From PALSA-1353 sp036267155 (GTDB lineage: Bacteria > Planctomycetota > Phycisphaerae > Tepidisphaerales > Tepidisphaeraceae), in assembly GCA_036267155.1 (NCBI GenBank), contig DATAWP010000034.1, positions 1-64,000 on the forward strand: a stretch of DNA of 64,000 bases, in the 5' to 3' direction. Below are positions 1-7,230 of the stretch, one piece after another (position 1 is the stretch's first letter; each line of letters starts with the position of its first letter). The position numbers and the translations under genes are program-made. Below the pieces are notes generated by a model. That model had not been told where the DNA came from. It did no database searches and saw nothing but the letters and a program-made list of their open reading frames with translations.

Positions 1-74
1 CTGTAACCCTGCTCGCTCACCAGCTTGCACGCCTCCAGCCGAAACTGCTCGGAATGTGAACCTTTTCGTCCCAT
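1..74 (-). CDS. IS3-family transposase OrfA, N-terminal fragment (runs off window)
   Basis: The minus strand from the ATG at 74 reads MGRKGSHSEQFRLEACKLVS and continues to the window edge. This matches the opening of IS3-family OrfA proteins, whose helix-turn-helix domain binds the element ends. Only the first 24 residues are visible, so integrity cannot be judged. Upstream of it (about 130-180) the minus strand carries a GGACACTTATAT stretch resembling the GGACAC found near IS3 ends, so the element boundary probably lies there. Confidence 0.6.
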   Translation of the reverse strand, partial: MGRKGSHSEQFRLEACKLVSEQGY

Positions 75-219
75 GACGCTCCATCCTTCCGCCGGGAATA
101 CTACCCGGCTTTGAGCGCCAACGAATCGTGGGTAAGACCACCCTATATAAGTGTCCGGCAGGTGAAAGTTTTGGACGTGTTTTTTGATTTTTTTTGTTTC
201 TGTGAGGAAGAGGAGAATG

Positions 220-396
220 TGACTGACCAACGCCTTTTCAAAGAAGGCGGAGAATTACGCTCACAACGTTGCCGTTCACTTCATGCACTACAACTACTGC
301 CGGGTGCATCAGACGTTGCGAGTGACGCCAGCTATGCAGGCCGGGCTCACCGATCATGTTTGGGAGATCGAGAAGCCGGTAGGTCTTTGGGATTAA
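220..396 (+). pseudogene. IS1-type transposase C-terminal remnant with in-frame stop
   Basis: From 223 the plus strand encodes LTNAFSKKAENYAHNVAV, then HYNYCRVHQTLRVTPAM and GLTDHVWEIEK, ending at TAA 394-396. From memory this is the conserved tail of a widespread IS1-type DDE transposase, where the first block is usually preceded by Arg. Here that codon is TGA (220-222), one C-to-T change from CGA. No transposase reading frame is visible further upstream, so only about the last 57 codons survive. It is a decayed insertion-sequence scar beside the IS3 fragment. Confidence 0.65.
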
Positions 397-441
397 TCGG
401 CCTCTTGCAGGCGAGTCCGTGTCGCAATAGGGTATTGTTTG

Positions 442-705
442 ATGGCTACGTATATCGTTTCCTGTGACGTGGGATCGGATGGCGACATTGATGGCCTCCT
501 TAATGCCATCAACAGGTTTGCTGAAAGCCAGCAAGTGACGAATTTTACTTGGGCCGTTGTCACAAACACATCAGCAAAAGAGATTCGAGATCGTTTGGGA
601 GATTTCATAGGGCAGCAGGGTCATCTATTTGTCGTCAAATCGGGCATCGAGGGCGCTTGGCGGCGCAGCTTGGCACCGAACGAATGGCTAAAAGAGCACT
701 TGTGA
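442..705 (+). CDS. SinR-like small protein (Cas2/VapD-type fold)
   Basis: This 87-residue protein has the plan of SinR-annotated proteins related to Cas2 and VapD: an opening strand MATYIVSCD, a central strand WAVVTNTSA, a helix EIRDRL, a strand HLFVVK and the ending WLKEHL. It is a single ferredoxin-like domain. No CRISPR array or cas gene is nearby, so a Cas2 role is not implied. The ATG at 442 gives the family-like start; a TTG directly before it is the alternative. The 3' end overlaps the next gene by 22 nt, suggesting translational coupling. The biochemical function of this family is not known to me. Confidence 0.6.
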   Translation: MATYIVSCDVGSDGDIDGLLNAINRFAESQQVTNFTWAVVTNTSAKEIRDRLGDFIGQQGHLFVVKSGIEGAWRRSLAPNEWLKEHL

Positions 706-1052
706 CCGCTCCAATCGATGCGACAAACTCAGGCGAAAAATCGCCGCGAATTCAGCGGGGCAGGATCGACTCTCTGTCGGTCTATGAAGTGACAGATTAT
801 GAACTCGGAATCCTAGAGCATGGGTCTCCTAGTTCAACCTACCTTAATTTCGCGCTCCCGCTTATCTCGCAAGCCATTGCACTTCTAATCGTTCTCATCA
901 CGCAAAAAATCGATTCCCAGAAAGTATTCACAATATTGGTCGTACTGACGGTTGTGGGCTTTGTCGTTGGCTCGCTATTGATGGTTATCTGGTGGCGCAC
1001 CCGCACAAGCGTAAAAGGCGTTATTGCCAAGATAAGAAGTCGAATCCCCTAA
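684..1052 (+). CDS. small two-helix membrane protein coupled to the SinR-like gene
   Basis: About 122 residues from the ATG at 684, which lies inside the end of the SinR-like gene. After a soluble N-terminal 50 residues there are two hydrophobic helices, roughly residues 52-72 (LPLISQAIALLIVLI) and 82-103 (FTILVVLTVVGFVVGSLLMV), then a short basic tail. I do not recognise the family. The overlap with the upstream gene suggests the two act together, perhaps with the membrane protein anchoring or sensing for the Cas2-fold partner; this is inference. A GTG at 702 is a possible alternative start. Confidence 0.55.
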   Translation: MAKRALVTAPIDATNSGEKSPRIQRGRIDSLSVYEVTDYELGILEHGSPSSTYLNFALPLISQAIALLIVLITQKIDSQKVFTILVVLTVVGFVVGSLLMVIWWRTRTSVKGVIAKIRSRIP

Positions 1053-1092
1053 AGATATTCCAAACTGACCCGCTACCCGTTTTTCACGTAAT

Positions 1093-1121
1093 TTGCTGGG
1101 GATGCGGCCGGTGTCTATAAT
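1093..1121 (+). promoter_or_regulatory. sigma70-type promoter for nfu-tadA
   Basis: TTGCTG (1093-1098) and a perfect TATAAT (1116-1121) are separated by 17 nt. The predicted transcript start near 1128 leaves only about five leader nucleotides before the ATG at 1133, and no Shine-Dalgarno is visible. Confidence 0.55.
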
Positions 1122-1132
1122 TGATTGCCACC

Positions 1133-1396
1133 ATGGCCACAGCCACTTCCAAATCGCCGAGCGAGCCGGACATTCGCCAGAAGGTTCAGAGCGTGATCGA
1201 CCTAATCCGGCCGGCGGTCCAGGCTGATGGGGGGGACATCGAACTGGTCGATGTGAACGGCCAGGGCGTGGTGCAGATTCGCTTTCACGGGGCCTGCCAC
1301 GGGTGCCCCAGCAGTCACATGACTCTGCAGCAGGGCATCGAACGAAATCTTCGAGAACACGTTCCGGAAGTCACGCAGGTCATTCCTGTCAAATGA
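1133..1396 (+). CDS. NifU-like C-terminal domain (Nfu) iron-sulfur scaffold/carrier
   Basis: An 87-residue single-domain protein. Its core is the Nfu domain: helix RQKVQSVIDLIRPAVQADGGD, strand VVQIRFHGAC and the CxxC motif CHGC that binds a [4Fe-4S] cluster for delivery to apo-proteins, then GIERNLRE. Residues before about 15 are an unconserved leader. The start at 1133 was chosen over a TTG at 1121 because the promoter -10 box ends there. The stop overlaps the tadA start in an ATGA, so the two genes are translationally coupled. No A-type domain is fused, unlike NfuA of enterobacteria. Confidence 0.88.
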   Translation: MATATSKSPSEPDIRQKVQSVIDLIRPAVQADGGDIELVDVNGQGVVQIRFHGACHGCPSSHMTLQQGIERNLREHVPEVTQVIPVK

Positions 1397-1860
1397 CCGA
1401 TTGTTTGCTCATGCAAGAGGCGATCGCCGAGGCCAGCGCCGCATTGGCGCTGGAGGAGGTTCCCGTCGGTTGCGTGGTGCTGCATCGTCCCAGCGGGCAG
1501 ATCATCGGGCGGGGACACAATCGCAGGGAAACCCACGCCGATCCGACCGCCCATGCCGAGATTCTGGCGCTGCGCGAAGCGGCCGCCGGGCTTGGGCACT
1601 GGCGATTGATCGATTGCACGGTGGCCGTCACGCTGGAGCCTTGCCCGATGTGCGCCGGGGCGATCGTCAACGCGCGCGTGGGCAGGCTGATCTACGGCTG
1701 CGACGATCCCAAGTCCGGCGCGGTCCGGACGCTGTTCCAATTGTGCGACGATCCCAGACTGAATCATCGCGTGGAAATCGCCTCGGGAATCCTTGCCGAC
1801 GCGTGCGGCCAGCTTTTGAAAGATTTCTTCAAGGCCCAGCGCGCGATGGGAAAGAAATGA
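1393..1860 (+). CDS. tadA: tRNA(Arg) adenosine(34) deaminase TadA
   Basis: A 155-residue cytidine/deoxycytidylate-type zinc deaminase that converts adenosine to inosine at tRNA wobble position 34. The zinc ligands and catalytic Glu are present: HAE in TAHAEILAL and the PCPMC motif (EPCPMCAGA). The family-specific PKSGAV motif and the ending LLKDFF are also present. It starts at the ATG that overlaps the nfu stop (ATGA). A longer open frame upstream merely reads nfu out of frame. Length is normal for bacterial TadA. Confidence 0.93.
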   Translation: MTDCLLMQEAIAEASAALALEEVPVGCVVLHRPSGQIIGRGHNRRETHADPTAHAEILALREAAAGLGHWRLIDCTVAVTLEPCPMCAGAIVNARVGRLIYGCDDPKSGAVRTLFQLCDDPRLNHRVEIASGILADACGQLLKDFFKAQRAMGKK

Positions 1861-1920
1861 GGTGAGCCGATGAGGCGTCCGTACACATTGGGTTTTGGCG
1901 GCGATGGCTCGGCTTTCAAT

Positions 1921-2283
1921 GGCAGCGTGGGCAATCCATTGAAGATGCAAATGCACCGCAATGCGGAAGGGGCGGGAAGAACCACATCAGGCCCCAAGAG
2001 TTTCTTCCCGCCCCTCCCGCACCCACCCCACCTATCTCCTTTTCCCCTAACCGTCCAGAAGAGGAAAACAGGGCGCATGGTCCGTGGCTTCGATTGGGCC
2101 GGCAGCAAACCGCTTCCTTCGCCGCGGCAGGTTCGCATTTTCTTCCGCTTCGGACGGTTAGGGGAAGTGGAAGTGGGCGGAGGGGGTGTGGGGGCGGCGG
2201 GCGAAACCGCTTGGGGCCTTGATGCGGTGTCGCCCGCCGCCCCCGCATCCGCGGCTTTTGCATTTCACGGAGCGGTGCCATCT
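1921..2283. repeat. large imperfect foldback element (two inverted arms, about 155 nt each)
   Basis: Left arm (about 1921-2076) and right arm (about 2125-2283) are imperfect inverted copies. TTCCCCTAACCGTCC at 2042-2056 is exactly complementary to 2152-2166. CATCAGGCCCCAAG at 1984-1997 pairs with 2210-2224, with one extra base. The outer ends also match in inverted orientation (GATGCAAATGC at 1943-1953 against GCATTTCAC). Each arm holds its own short hairpin of GGGCGG/CCGCCC type. It fills the gap between tadA and the lipoprotein gene and looks like a MITE or paired REP-type element. No transposase is encoded inside. Confidence 0.7.
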
Positions 2284-2301
2284 CATCCGGTTTTCCAAAA
2301 G

Positions 2302-2877
2302 ATGCCGGCCGGCCGGAAATGCTTCGGCAGCGCACGGAAAACCGCCGTGTTCTGGGGAATTTGCTTTCTCTTTTCGTTATCCGGCGGCTGCACGTCGCAG
2401 CGTTCGGCGCCTCAATCGCAGCCAAGTTCTCGTTCGCTTGCCGCCAGTGCCGGCTCGGCCGATTCCCCCGAATGGTGGCGAATGGTCACCAAACCCCTGC
2501 ACGGCCGGCAGATTCCTTCCGATGACAGCTTTGCGGTGATCGTTCCGCGCAGCGACATCGATCTGGAATCGGAAATGGGGCAGATCCCCATTTCCGCGGG
2601 GATCGCTTCCAAATTCTATTTCTTTCGCTGCCCGTGCGGAAAGATAAAAGTGCTGGGGGAATTCGTGGTGTGCGATTACGAAGCGGATGACGTGCTCGAC
2701 GCCATCCGGGCGGGAAAATTCGATGTGGTGTCGCTGGCCCCGATTCTGCAAAACACGCGGCCGAGCATGGTGTCGATCCGTTTCCAGGGCGAAGGCGATG
2801 CGGATGATCTGGTTCAAACCCTTCGCCATGCCCTGGACCAAACCGGACGTGTCCATTCGGACAACCGGGCCGGGTGA
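2302..2877 (+). CDS. DUF1259 (LppY/LpqO-like) lipoprotein
   Basis: A 191-residue predicted lipoprotein: basic start, hydrophobic stretch (TAVFWGICFLFSLSGG), then Cys at the lipobox (LSGGC). After a low-complexity linker, a single DUF1259-like domain runs from about residue 75 to the end (FAVIVPRSDIDL, ISAGIASKFYF, VLGEFVVC, GEGDADDLVQTLRHAL). The family HNH-like motif between the strands is not obvious, so activity is doubtful. The open frame extends upstream to 1870, but that part reads the foldback repeat and is unlikely to be translated. The start at 2302 was chosen for the signal peptide. The stop overlaps the next gene (GTGA). Confidence 0.6.
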   Translation: MPAGRKCFGSARKTAVFWGICFLFSLSGGCTSQRSAPQSQPSSRSLAASAGSADSPEWWRMVTKPLHGRQIPSDDSFAVIVPRSDIDLESEMGQIPISAGIASKFYFFRCPCGKIKVLGEFVVCDYEADDVLDAIRAGKFDVVSLAPILQNTRPSMVSIRFQGEGDADDLVQTLRHALDQTGRVHSDNRAG

Positions 2878-4451
2878 AACGAATGAGCCGCCGCGCCTCC
2901 AGCGCCATCTTCTGCACGATTCTTCTGGTCATCGTGGTCGCGGTTTACGCACCGGCCGGGCAATTCCAATTCATCCGGCTGGACGATTCTGAAATGCTGG
3001 TGGAGAACCCGCTGCTGCATCCGGCGACGGCGAGCAGCCTGGCTCAATTCTGGTTCGGGCCGCGGGAGCAACTCTATACTCCGTTGACGTACAGCCTCTG
3101 GTGGTGCGTGGAATGGCTCAGTCATGATGCGGCCGGGGCGGGGATTTTTCACGTTGTTAAAATTGTCCTGCACGCCGCCGCCGCCGCGCTGGTGTTTTCG
3201 ATCCTTCTGCGGTGCATCCCCGGCGCGCCGGGGCTGGCCGCGTTTGGCGGAGCGATCGTCTTTGCCCTGCATCCCATGCAGGTTGAAAGCGTCGCCTGGA
3301 TCGCGGAGACCAACAATGTTCTGGCGGGTGTATTCTCGCTGGCTGCCATTCGCGTTTGGCTGGCCTTTGCGGACGGCTCCGGAGTCCGGCGGTGGGTCTG
3401 GTACTGGCTCGCATCCGCATTATTTTTGCTGGCGCTGTTTTCCAAACCGACCGCCGTGGTCGTTCCGCTGATCGCGGCGATTTTGGATGTTGGAATTATT
3501 CGCCGCCCGACTGGGCGCGTGATTCTTTCGCTCATTCCATGGTTGGGCCTCGCCGTGATGTTTGGGTTCATTGCCCGGCAGGTCCAACCGGCCATCGGCG
3601 CCCCGCTTGCGCGTCGGCCGCTGATCGCCCTGGATGCGCTGGGATTTTATGTTCGCCACATCTTCTGGCCATCGCACCTGACGGTGGATGACGCCCGCAC
3701 GGTGAGGCGCATCGGGCTAAGCCGGCAATGGATCGTCAACGCGATCATTCCGGTGGCGATAGCCATCCTGCTTTGGCGAACGTGGCGCAGGCATCGTGAG
3801 CCTGCGGTCGCCGCCGCCATCGCGCTGGCGGCGGTGCTTCCGGTCCTGGGGCTGATCCCATTCAGCCAGCAGGCGATTTCCACCGTCGCCGACCGGTACG
3901 TGTATCTGATGATGCTCGGCCCCGCCCTTCTGGTCGCCTGGGTCTTGCAGCGGATCGCCGCGCCGGCGGCTGCGATCATCACGGTGCTTCTCGTGGGCTT
4001 GCTTGTCTGGCTTACCTCCAATCAGCTTCAGACCTGGAGAAACACGTCCACTCTGGCCGCGCATACGCTGGCGATTGATTCGGGCAGCGTCCTCGGCAAC
4101 GACATGGCCGCTCTCCAGTTGGATCACGCCGGTCAGGCCCAGCAGGCCATCCCCTTCTTCAACAAAGCGCTAGCCCGCGACCCGGATTTTCCCGGACTTC
4201 ATTACGATCTTGGCAACGCCCTGGCGCGCCTGGGAAAATTCAACCAAGCCATCGGTGAATACGAACTGGCCATCGACCAAGGGGGTGCGCAGGTCTGGAG
4301 GGCGATGAACAACCTGGGCCTGGCCTACGTAAAAATCGGCCGGACCGATTTGGCCGTCGAGCAGTTCAAGCGGATCCTGCTAATGGACCCGCAAAACGAA
4401 TCGGCGCGCCGGAATCTTGAAATTCTGTCGGCCGGCGTGCCATCGCGGTAA
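2874..4451 (+). CDS. polytopic membrane glycosyltransferase-like protein with C-terminal TPRs
   Basis: About 525 residues. An N-terminal membrane segment is followed by a periplasmic-loop motif (FIRLDDSEMLVENP) as in GT39/PMT-type and TMTC-like proteins, then some 9-10 more transmembrane helices to about residue 400. The rest contains about three tetratricopeptide repeats (HYDLGNALARLGKFNQAI, MNNLGLAYVKIGRTDLAV). The likely role is transfer of a sugar from a lipid carrier on the outer face, with the TPRs binding a protein; the substrate is unknown. The GTG start overlaps the preceding stop; an ATG three codons later is the alternative. Confidence 0.65.
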   Translation: MKRMSRRASSAIFCTILLVIVVAVYAPAGQFQFIRLDDSEMLVENPLLHPATASSLAQFWFGPREQLYTPLTYSLWWCVEWLSHDAAGAGIFHVVKIVLHAAAAALVFSILLRCIPGAPGLAAFGGAIVFALHPMQVESVAWIAETNNVLAGVFSLAAIRVWLAFADGSGVRRWVWYWLASALFLLALFSKPTAVVVPLIAAILDVGIIRRPTGRVILSLIPWLGLAVMFGFIARQVQPAIGAPLARRPLIALDALGFYVRHIFWPSHLTVDDARTVRRIGLSRQWIVNAIIPVAIAILLWRTWRRHREPAVAAAIALAAVLPVLGLIPFSQQAISTVADRYVYLMMLGPALLVAWVLQRIAAPAAAIITVLLVGLLVWLTSNQLQTWRNTSTLAAHTLAIDSGSVLGNDMAALQLDHAGQAQQAIPFFNKALARDPDFPGLHYDLGNALARLGKFNQAIGEYELAIDQGGAQVWRAMNNLGLAYVKIGRTDLAVEQFKRILLMDPQNESARRNLEILSAGVPSR

Positions 4452-4484
4452 CTTCGCCTTAGAATCGCCGCAAAGGAGCCTTTC

Positions 4485-5381
4485 GTGGCACAACCGGTTC
4501 TGGCCGTCATCAGCGTTTTGGGCAAAGACCAAAAGGGCGTCGTAGCCCAGTTCGCGACCTATGTCGCCGAGCGCGGCATCAACATCCAGGACATCGAGCA
4601 GCGCGTCGTGCGGGGATTTTTTCTCATGGACATGCTGATCGACCTCAAAGACCTGACCACGGACTTATCCGAGTTGATCACGGGACTGCTGGACCTGGGG
4701 CGCAGGATCGACATGGAAGTGCGCGTCCACCTCCACAGCGAGCGACGCCCGAAAAAAGTCGCGATCCTCGTCAGCAAGGAGCCGCACTGCCTGAAGCGAT
4801 TGTTCGACGACTTTTCCGGTAAGCAGCTCAACGGCGACATCGCGGGCATCCTGGCGAATCATCCCGACCTGGAATCCCTGGCGAAACAGCATCATGCCGC
4901 GTTCGCATTCCATTCGTCGGACGACCCGGAGAAGCATTTCGACTGGCTGCTGAAGAATCTCCAGTCGCTGAATCCGGATCTGGTGGTTCTGGCCCGGTAC
5001 ATGCGGATTCTGCCGCAGCGCATCGTGGCGGCGTTCCGAAACCGAATCATCAACATTCATCCGTCGCTGCTGCCGTTTTTCCCCGGGGCCGCACCATACA
5101 AGCAGGCCTACGAAAGCGGCGTTCGCGTTCACGGGTGCACCGCTCACTTCGTCACCGAGGCGCTCGATGAAGGGCCGGTCATCCTGCAGGATGTTTTCCA
5201 CATCAACGTCGGGGCGGATACCCCCGAGGATGTCCGGGACAAAGGCCTGACGCTGGAAGCGGATGTCCTGAGCCGGGCCGTGAAACTTTTTCTCGATGAG
5301 GAACTGGTGGTGGTGGATGGCAAGGTGATCTTCAAACCTGGCATCAGCCGATTCCTTCAACCCGGCGCGGCGAATCCGTGA
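4485..5381 (+). CDS. purU: formyltetrahydrofolate deformylase PurU
   Basis: 298 residues: an N-terminal ACT domain (residues 5-80, VISVLGKDQKGVVAQFATYV) and a C-terminal formyltransferase-type domain (about 88-285). It hydrolyses 10-formyl-THF to formate and THF, balancing one-carbon units for purine synthesis. The catalytic His lies in INIHPSLLPFFPG, and ALDEGPVILQ carries the conserved region before the catalytic Asp area. A GTG start follows an AAAGGAG ribosome binding site. The gene ends in a GTGA overlap with the following kinase gene. purM lies 1.8 kb away on the other strand. Confidence 0.92.
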   Translation: MAQPVLAVISVLGKDQKGVVAQFATYVAERGINIQDIEQRVVRGFFLMDMLIDLKDLTTDLSELITGLLDLGRRIDMEVRVHLHSERRPKKVAILVSKEPHCLKRLFDDFSGKQLNGDIAGILANHPDLESLAKQHHAAFAFHSSDDPEKHFDWLLKNLQSLNPDLVVLARYMRILPQRIVAAFRNRIINIHPSLLPFFPGAAPYKQAYESGVRVHGCTAHFVTEALDEGPVILQDVFHINVGADTPEDVRDKGLTLEADVLSRAVKLFLDEELVVVDGKVIFKPGISRFLQPGAANP

Positions 5382-6148
5382 TTTTCATCGCCGAACCATA
5401 CCGGCGGATTTTGCGGGAGATCGGCTTCAACGGGGAAATGATCTTCACGAGTCCGGCGATCAAGCCGTGGCGACGGCTCAAGGACCGCGAAAACTGCACG
5501 TGGGATGTAGCGTCGCCGGCGGGAACGATTCGCCTGCACGTCAAGCGATTCCCGTTCATTCGGTCCTCCGTGCCCGCCGAGGATGAAGCAAAAGGATACG
5601 GCTTGCTGCACGATCGCGGGATCGCCGCCGCCGTGGTGGCCGCGTGGGGCGTTCTGGATGATGGCCGAAGCTTTATTGCCGTTGAAGATTTGGCCGGATT
5701 CACGCCGGCGGACAAGCTGATCGAATCCGGGCTGCCGTTTGATCGGCTGCTGATTCCCACGGCCGATCTGACCGGCCGGCTTCACAGCGCCGGCCTTCAT
5801 CATCGGGATCTTTATCTCTGCCATTTCCTGGCCCGCTGCGAGGACAGCCGGTCGGCCGATCTTCGCCTGATCGACGCCGCCCGCGTGCGGCGGCTGCCGG
5901 GGCTCCTGACTCGCCGCCGATGGATCGTTAAGGATTTGGCCCAGTTCTGGTACAGCACGACCCAACTGGTGATCACGGATTCACAGCGGGACGCGTGGCT
6001 GGGACGCTATTGCGAGCAAACCCGGATGGGGCAACTCGGTCCGTTGAAAAAATCAATCTTGCGGAAGTCCGCCGCGATTGCCGCCCACGATAAAAAACTC
6101 CGCCGGCGGGAGCCGAATCGTAACGTATCAATTCCGAAATTGATGTAA
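5378..6148 (+). CDS. WaaP/InaA-like lipopolysaccharide (heptose/Kdo) kinase family protein
   Basis: 256 residues. The eukaryotic-kinase-like fold of the RfaP/InaA family is seen in the catalytic loop HHRDLYLCHFL (about residue 145) and the metal-binding Asp in LRLIDAARVRR, typical of WaaP. The ATP-lysine is probably in LHVKRF (residue about 52). Members phosphorylate sugars of the lipopolysaccharide core at the inner membrane. The GTG start overlaps the purU stop, so the two are co-transcribed although their functions look unrelated. The C-terminal 30 residues are basic and not conserved. Confidence 0.75.
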   Translation: MIFIAEPYRRILREIGFNGEMIFTSPAIKPWRRLKDRENCTWDVASPAGTIRLHVKRFPFIRSSVPAEDEAKGYGLLHDRGIAAAVVAAWGVLDDGRSFIAVEDLAGFTPADKLIESGLPFDRLLIPTADLTGRLHSAGLHHRDLYLCHFLARCEDSRSADLRLIDAARVRRLPGLLTRRRWIVKDLAQFWYSTTQLVITDSQRDAWLGRYCEQTRMGQLGPLKKSILRKSAAIAAHDKKLRRREPNRNVSIPKLM

Positions 6149-6215
6149 CGGGACCTGTGGGCGGACGGATGTTTTTCTTGGAATTCCTCCATTCGCGGCG
6201 TAAAGTATTAATGAG

Positions 6216-6431
6216 ATGGCCACAGGTTCAATAACCGTTACTCTGCCAGCAAGCTTAGCTGGGGAATTCCCGGCGATGGCGAAGGGGCTGGTGGATCGCA
6301 TGCATAAGCTCCTGGAGCGCAACACCGAGGGGACACTCGGTAAATTTGAACAGGAAGAATTGGTTACGCTCGTGGAAATGGCGGAGTTTGCGCAAGTCTT
6401 CGCGCTCGCGGTAGTCAAGGCTGGCTCGTGA
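6216..6431 (+). CDS. small acidic protein preceding an HNH nuclease gene, unknown function
   Basis: 71 residues, apparently one strand plus two long helices (ASLAGEFPAMAKGLVDRMHKL, EELVTLVEMAEFAQVFALAV). I do not recognise a named family. It overlaps the following HNH gene by GTGA, an arrangement like an antitoxin or immunity gene placed before its effector, but nothing in the sequence proves that. A TATTAA at 6206-6211 lies immediately upstream and no Shine-Dalgarno is visible. Confidence 0.5.
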   Translation: MATGSITVTLPASLAGEFPAMAKGLVDRMHKLLERNTEGTLGKFEQEELVTLVEMAEFAQVFALAVVKAGS

Positions 6432-6854
6432 GCCGCTCAACGATTCCCAAGCATCTTCGCGCCGCCGTTGTCACTCGCGACAAGGGCCGGTGTACGTACT
6501 GCAAGGTCTTTCAAGTGGGGCAGGCGGCGCTCTTTCATGTCGATCATATTCTTCCACGATCGAAGCGAGGCGCGACGGCGTTGGAAAACCTTGCACTCCA
6601 ATGTCCCCCATTGCAGCCTCCATAAATCAAATAAGGTCGAGGCGCCTGATCCGCAATCAGGCCGTATGGTTCGGCTGTTTCATCCGTTGAGCGACCGCTG
6701 GGAGGAGCATTTCATCCTGAATGATGATGGCACGATCGGCGGGAACACCCCGATTGGCCGCGCGACGGCCATCGCGCTGGCCATGAATGATCCCTGGCCA
6801 CGATCCGCTCGCGCGATGCAGATTGGAGCGGGTTGGCTCACACCGCAAGCTTAG
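6428..6854 (+). pseudogene. HNH endonuclease, frameshifted in a C5 run
   Basis: The first frame (6428-6625) encodes LRAAVVTRDKGRCTYCK, FHVDHILPRSKRGATALENL and LQCP, then goes out of frame and stops. The next frame continues exactly where the family would: HCSLHKSNK, then MVRLFHPLSDRWEEHFI up to 6854. Removing one C from the CCCCC at 6605-6609 restores LQCPHCSLHKSNK with the four zinc-binding Cys (CTYC, CPHC) and the HVDHI active-site core. It is therefore a roughly 141-residue HNH nuclease inactivated by a one-base insertion, or a homopolymer sequencing error. The last four bases overlap the convergent STAS gene. Confidence 0.75.
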
Positions 6855-7210
6855 CCCCGTGTCGCCCGGTTCAGGGCCTCGGGGCGCGAATTGACGATCG
6901 TGAAGAGCCGTTCCAGGCAACACGTGCGGAATATCCGCAGCAGTGGCGGCGACATGGCGCACAACACCAGCGTGCCCCCGCCCTGGCGAATCCGCTCCCG
7001 GATGTTCACGAACAACCCCAGCATCGAACTGCCCATGTACTGAACCTGCGATAAATCGACGACCCACGGCCCGTGTCCGACGGTACCGATGTTCTGGAGC
7101 ACGGATTCGATCACGCTGTCGATTTCCAGCGTGTCCAGCGAGGGAGGCAGGAAAAACTGCAGGACATTCACGGCCTGCTCCTGGCTGATTTGAAATCGCT
7201 GGCTGCTCAT
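6851..7210 (-). CDS. STAS-domain anti-anti-sigma factor-like protein
   Basis: 119 residues forming one STAS domain: strand VVDLSQVQYMGSSMLGLF with the phosphorylatable Ser region (GSSMLG) before the long helix, then GGTLVLCAMSPPLLRIF and the typical ending LFTIVNS. In SpoIIAA/RsbV-type switches the dephosphorylated form captures an anti-sigma kinase. No kinase or sigma factor gene is adjacent, so the partner lies elsewhere. It follows purM by 20 nt on the same strand and may be co-transcribed. Confidence 0.8.
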   Translation of the reverse strand: MSSQRFQISQEQAVNVLQFFLPPSLDTLEIDSVIESVLQNIGTVGHGPWVVDLSQVQYMGSSMLGLFVNIRERIRQGGGTLVLCAMSPPLLRIFRTCCLERLFTIVNSRPEALNRATRG

Positions 7211-7230
7211 GACGACGGCAAGGATATCGC

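Noticed and set aside
442..705. Cas2-like protein taken as a sign of a CRISPR locus
   Set aside because: No array of spaced repeats and no other cas gene is present anywhere in the window; the SinR-like family fits better.
1870..2301. N-terminal extension of the DUF1259 lipoprotein open frame
   Set aside because: It translates the foldback repeat; low complexity, no signal peptide at its beginning, and a good lipoprotein signal starts at 2302.
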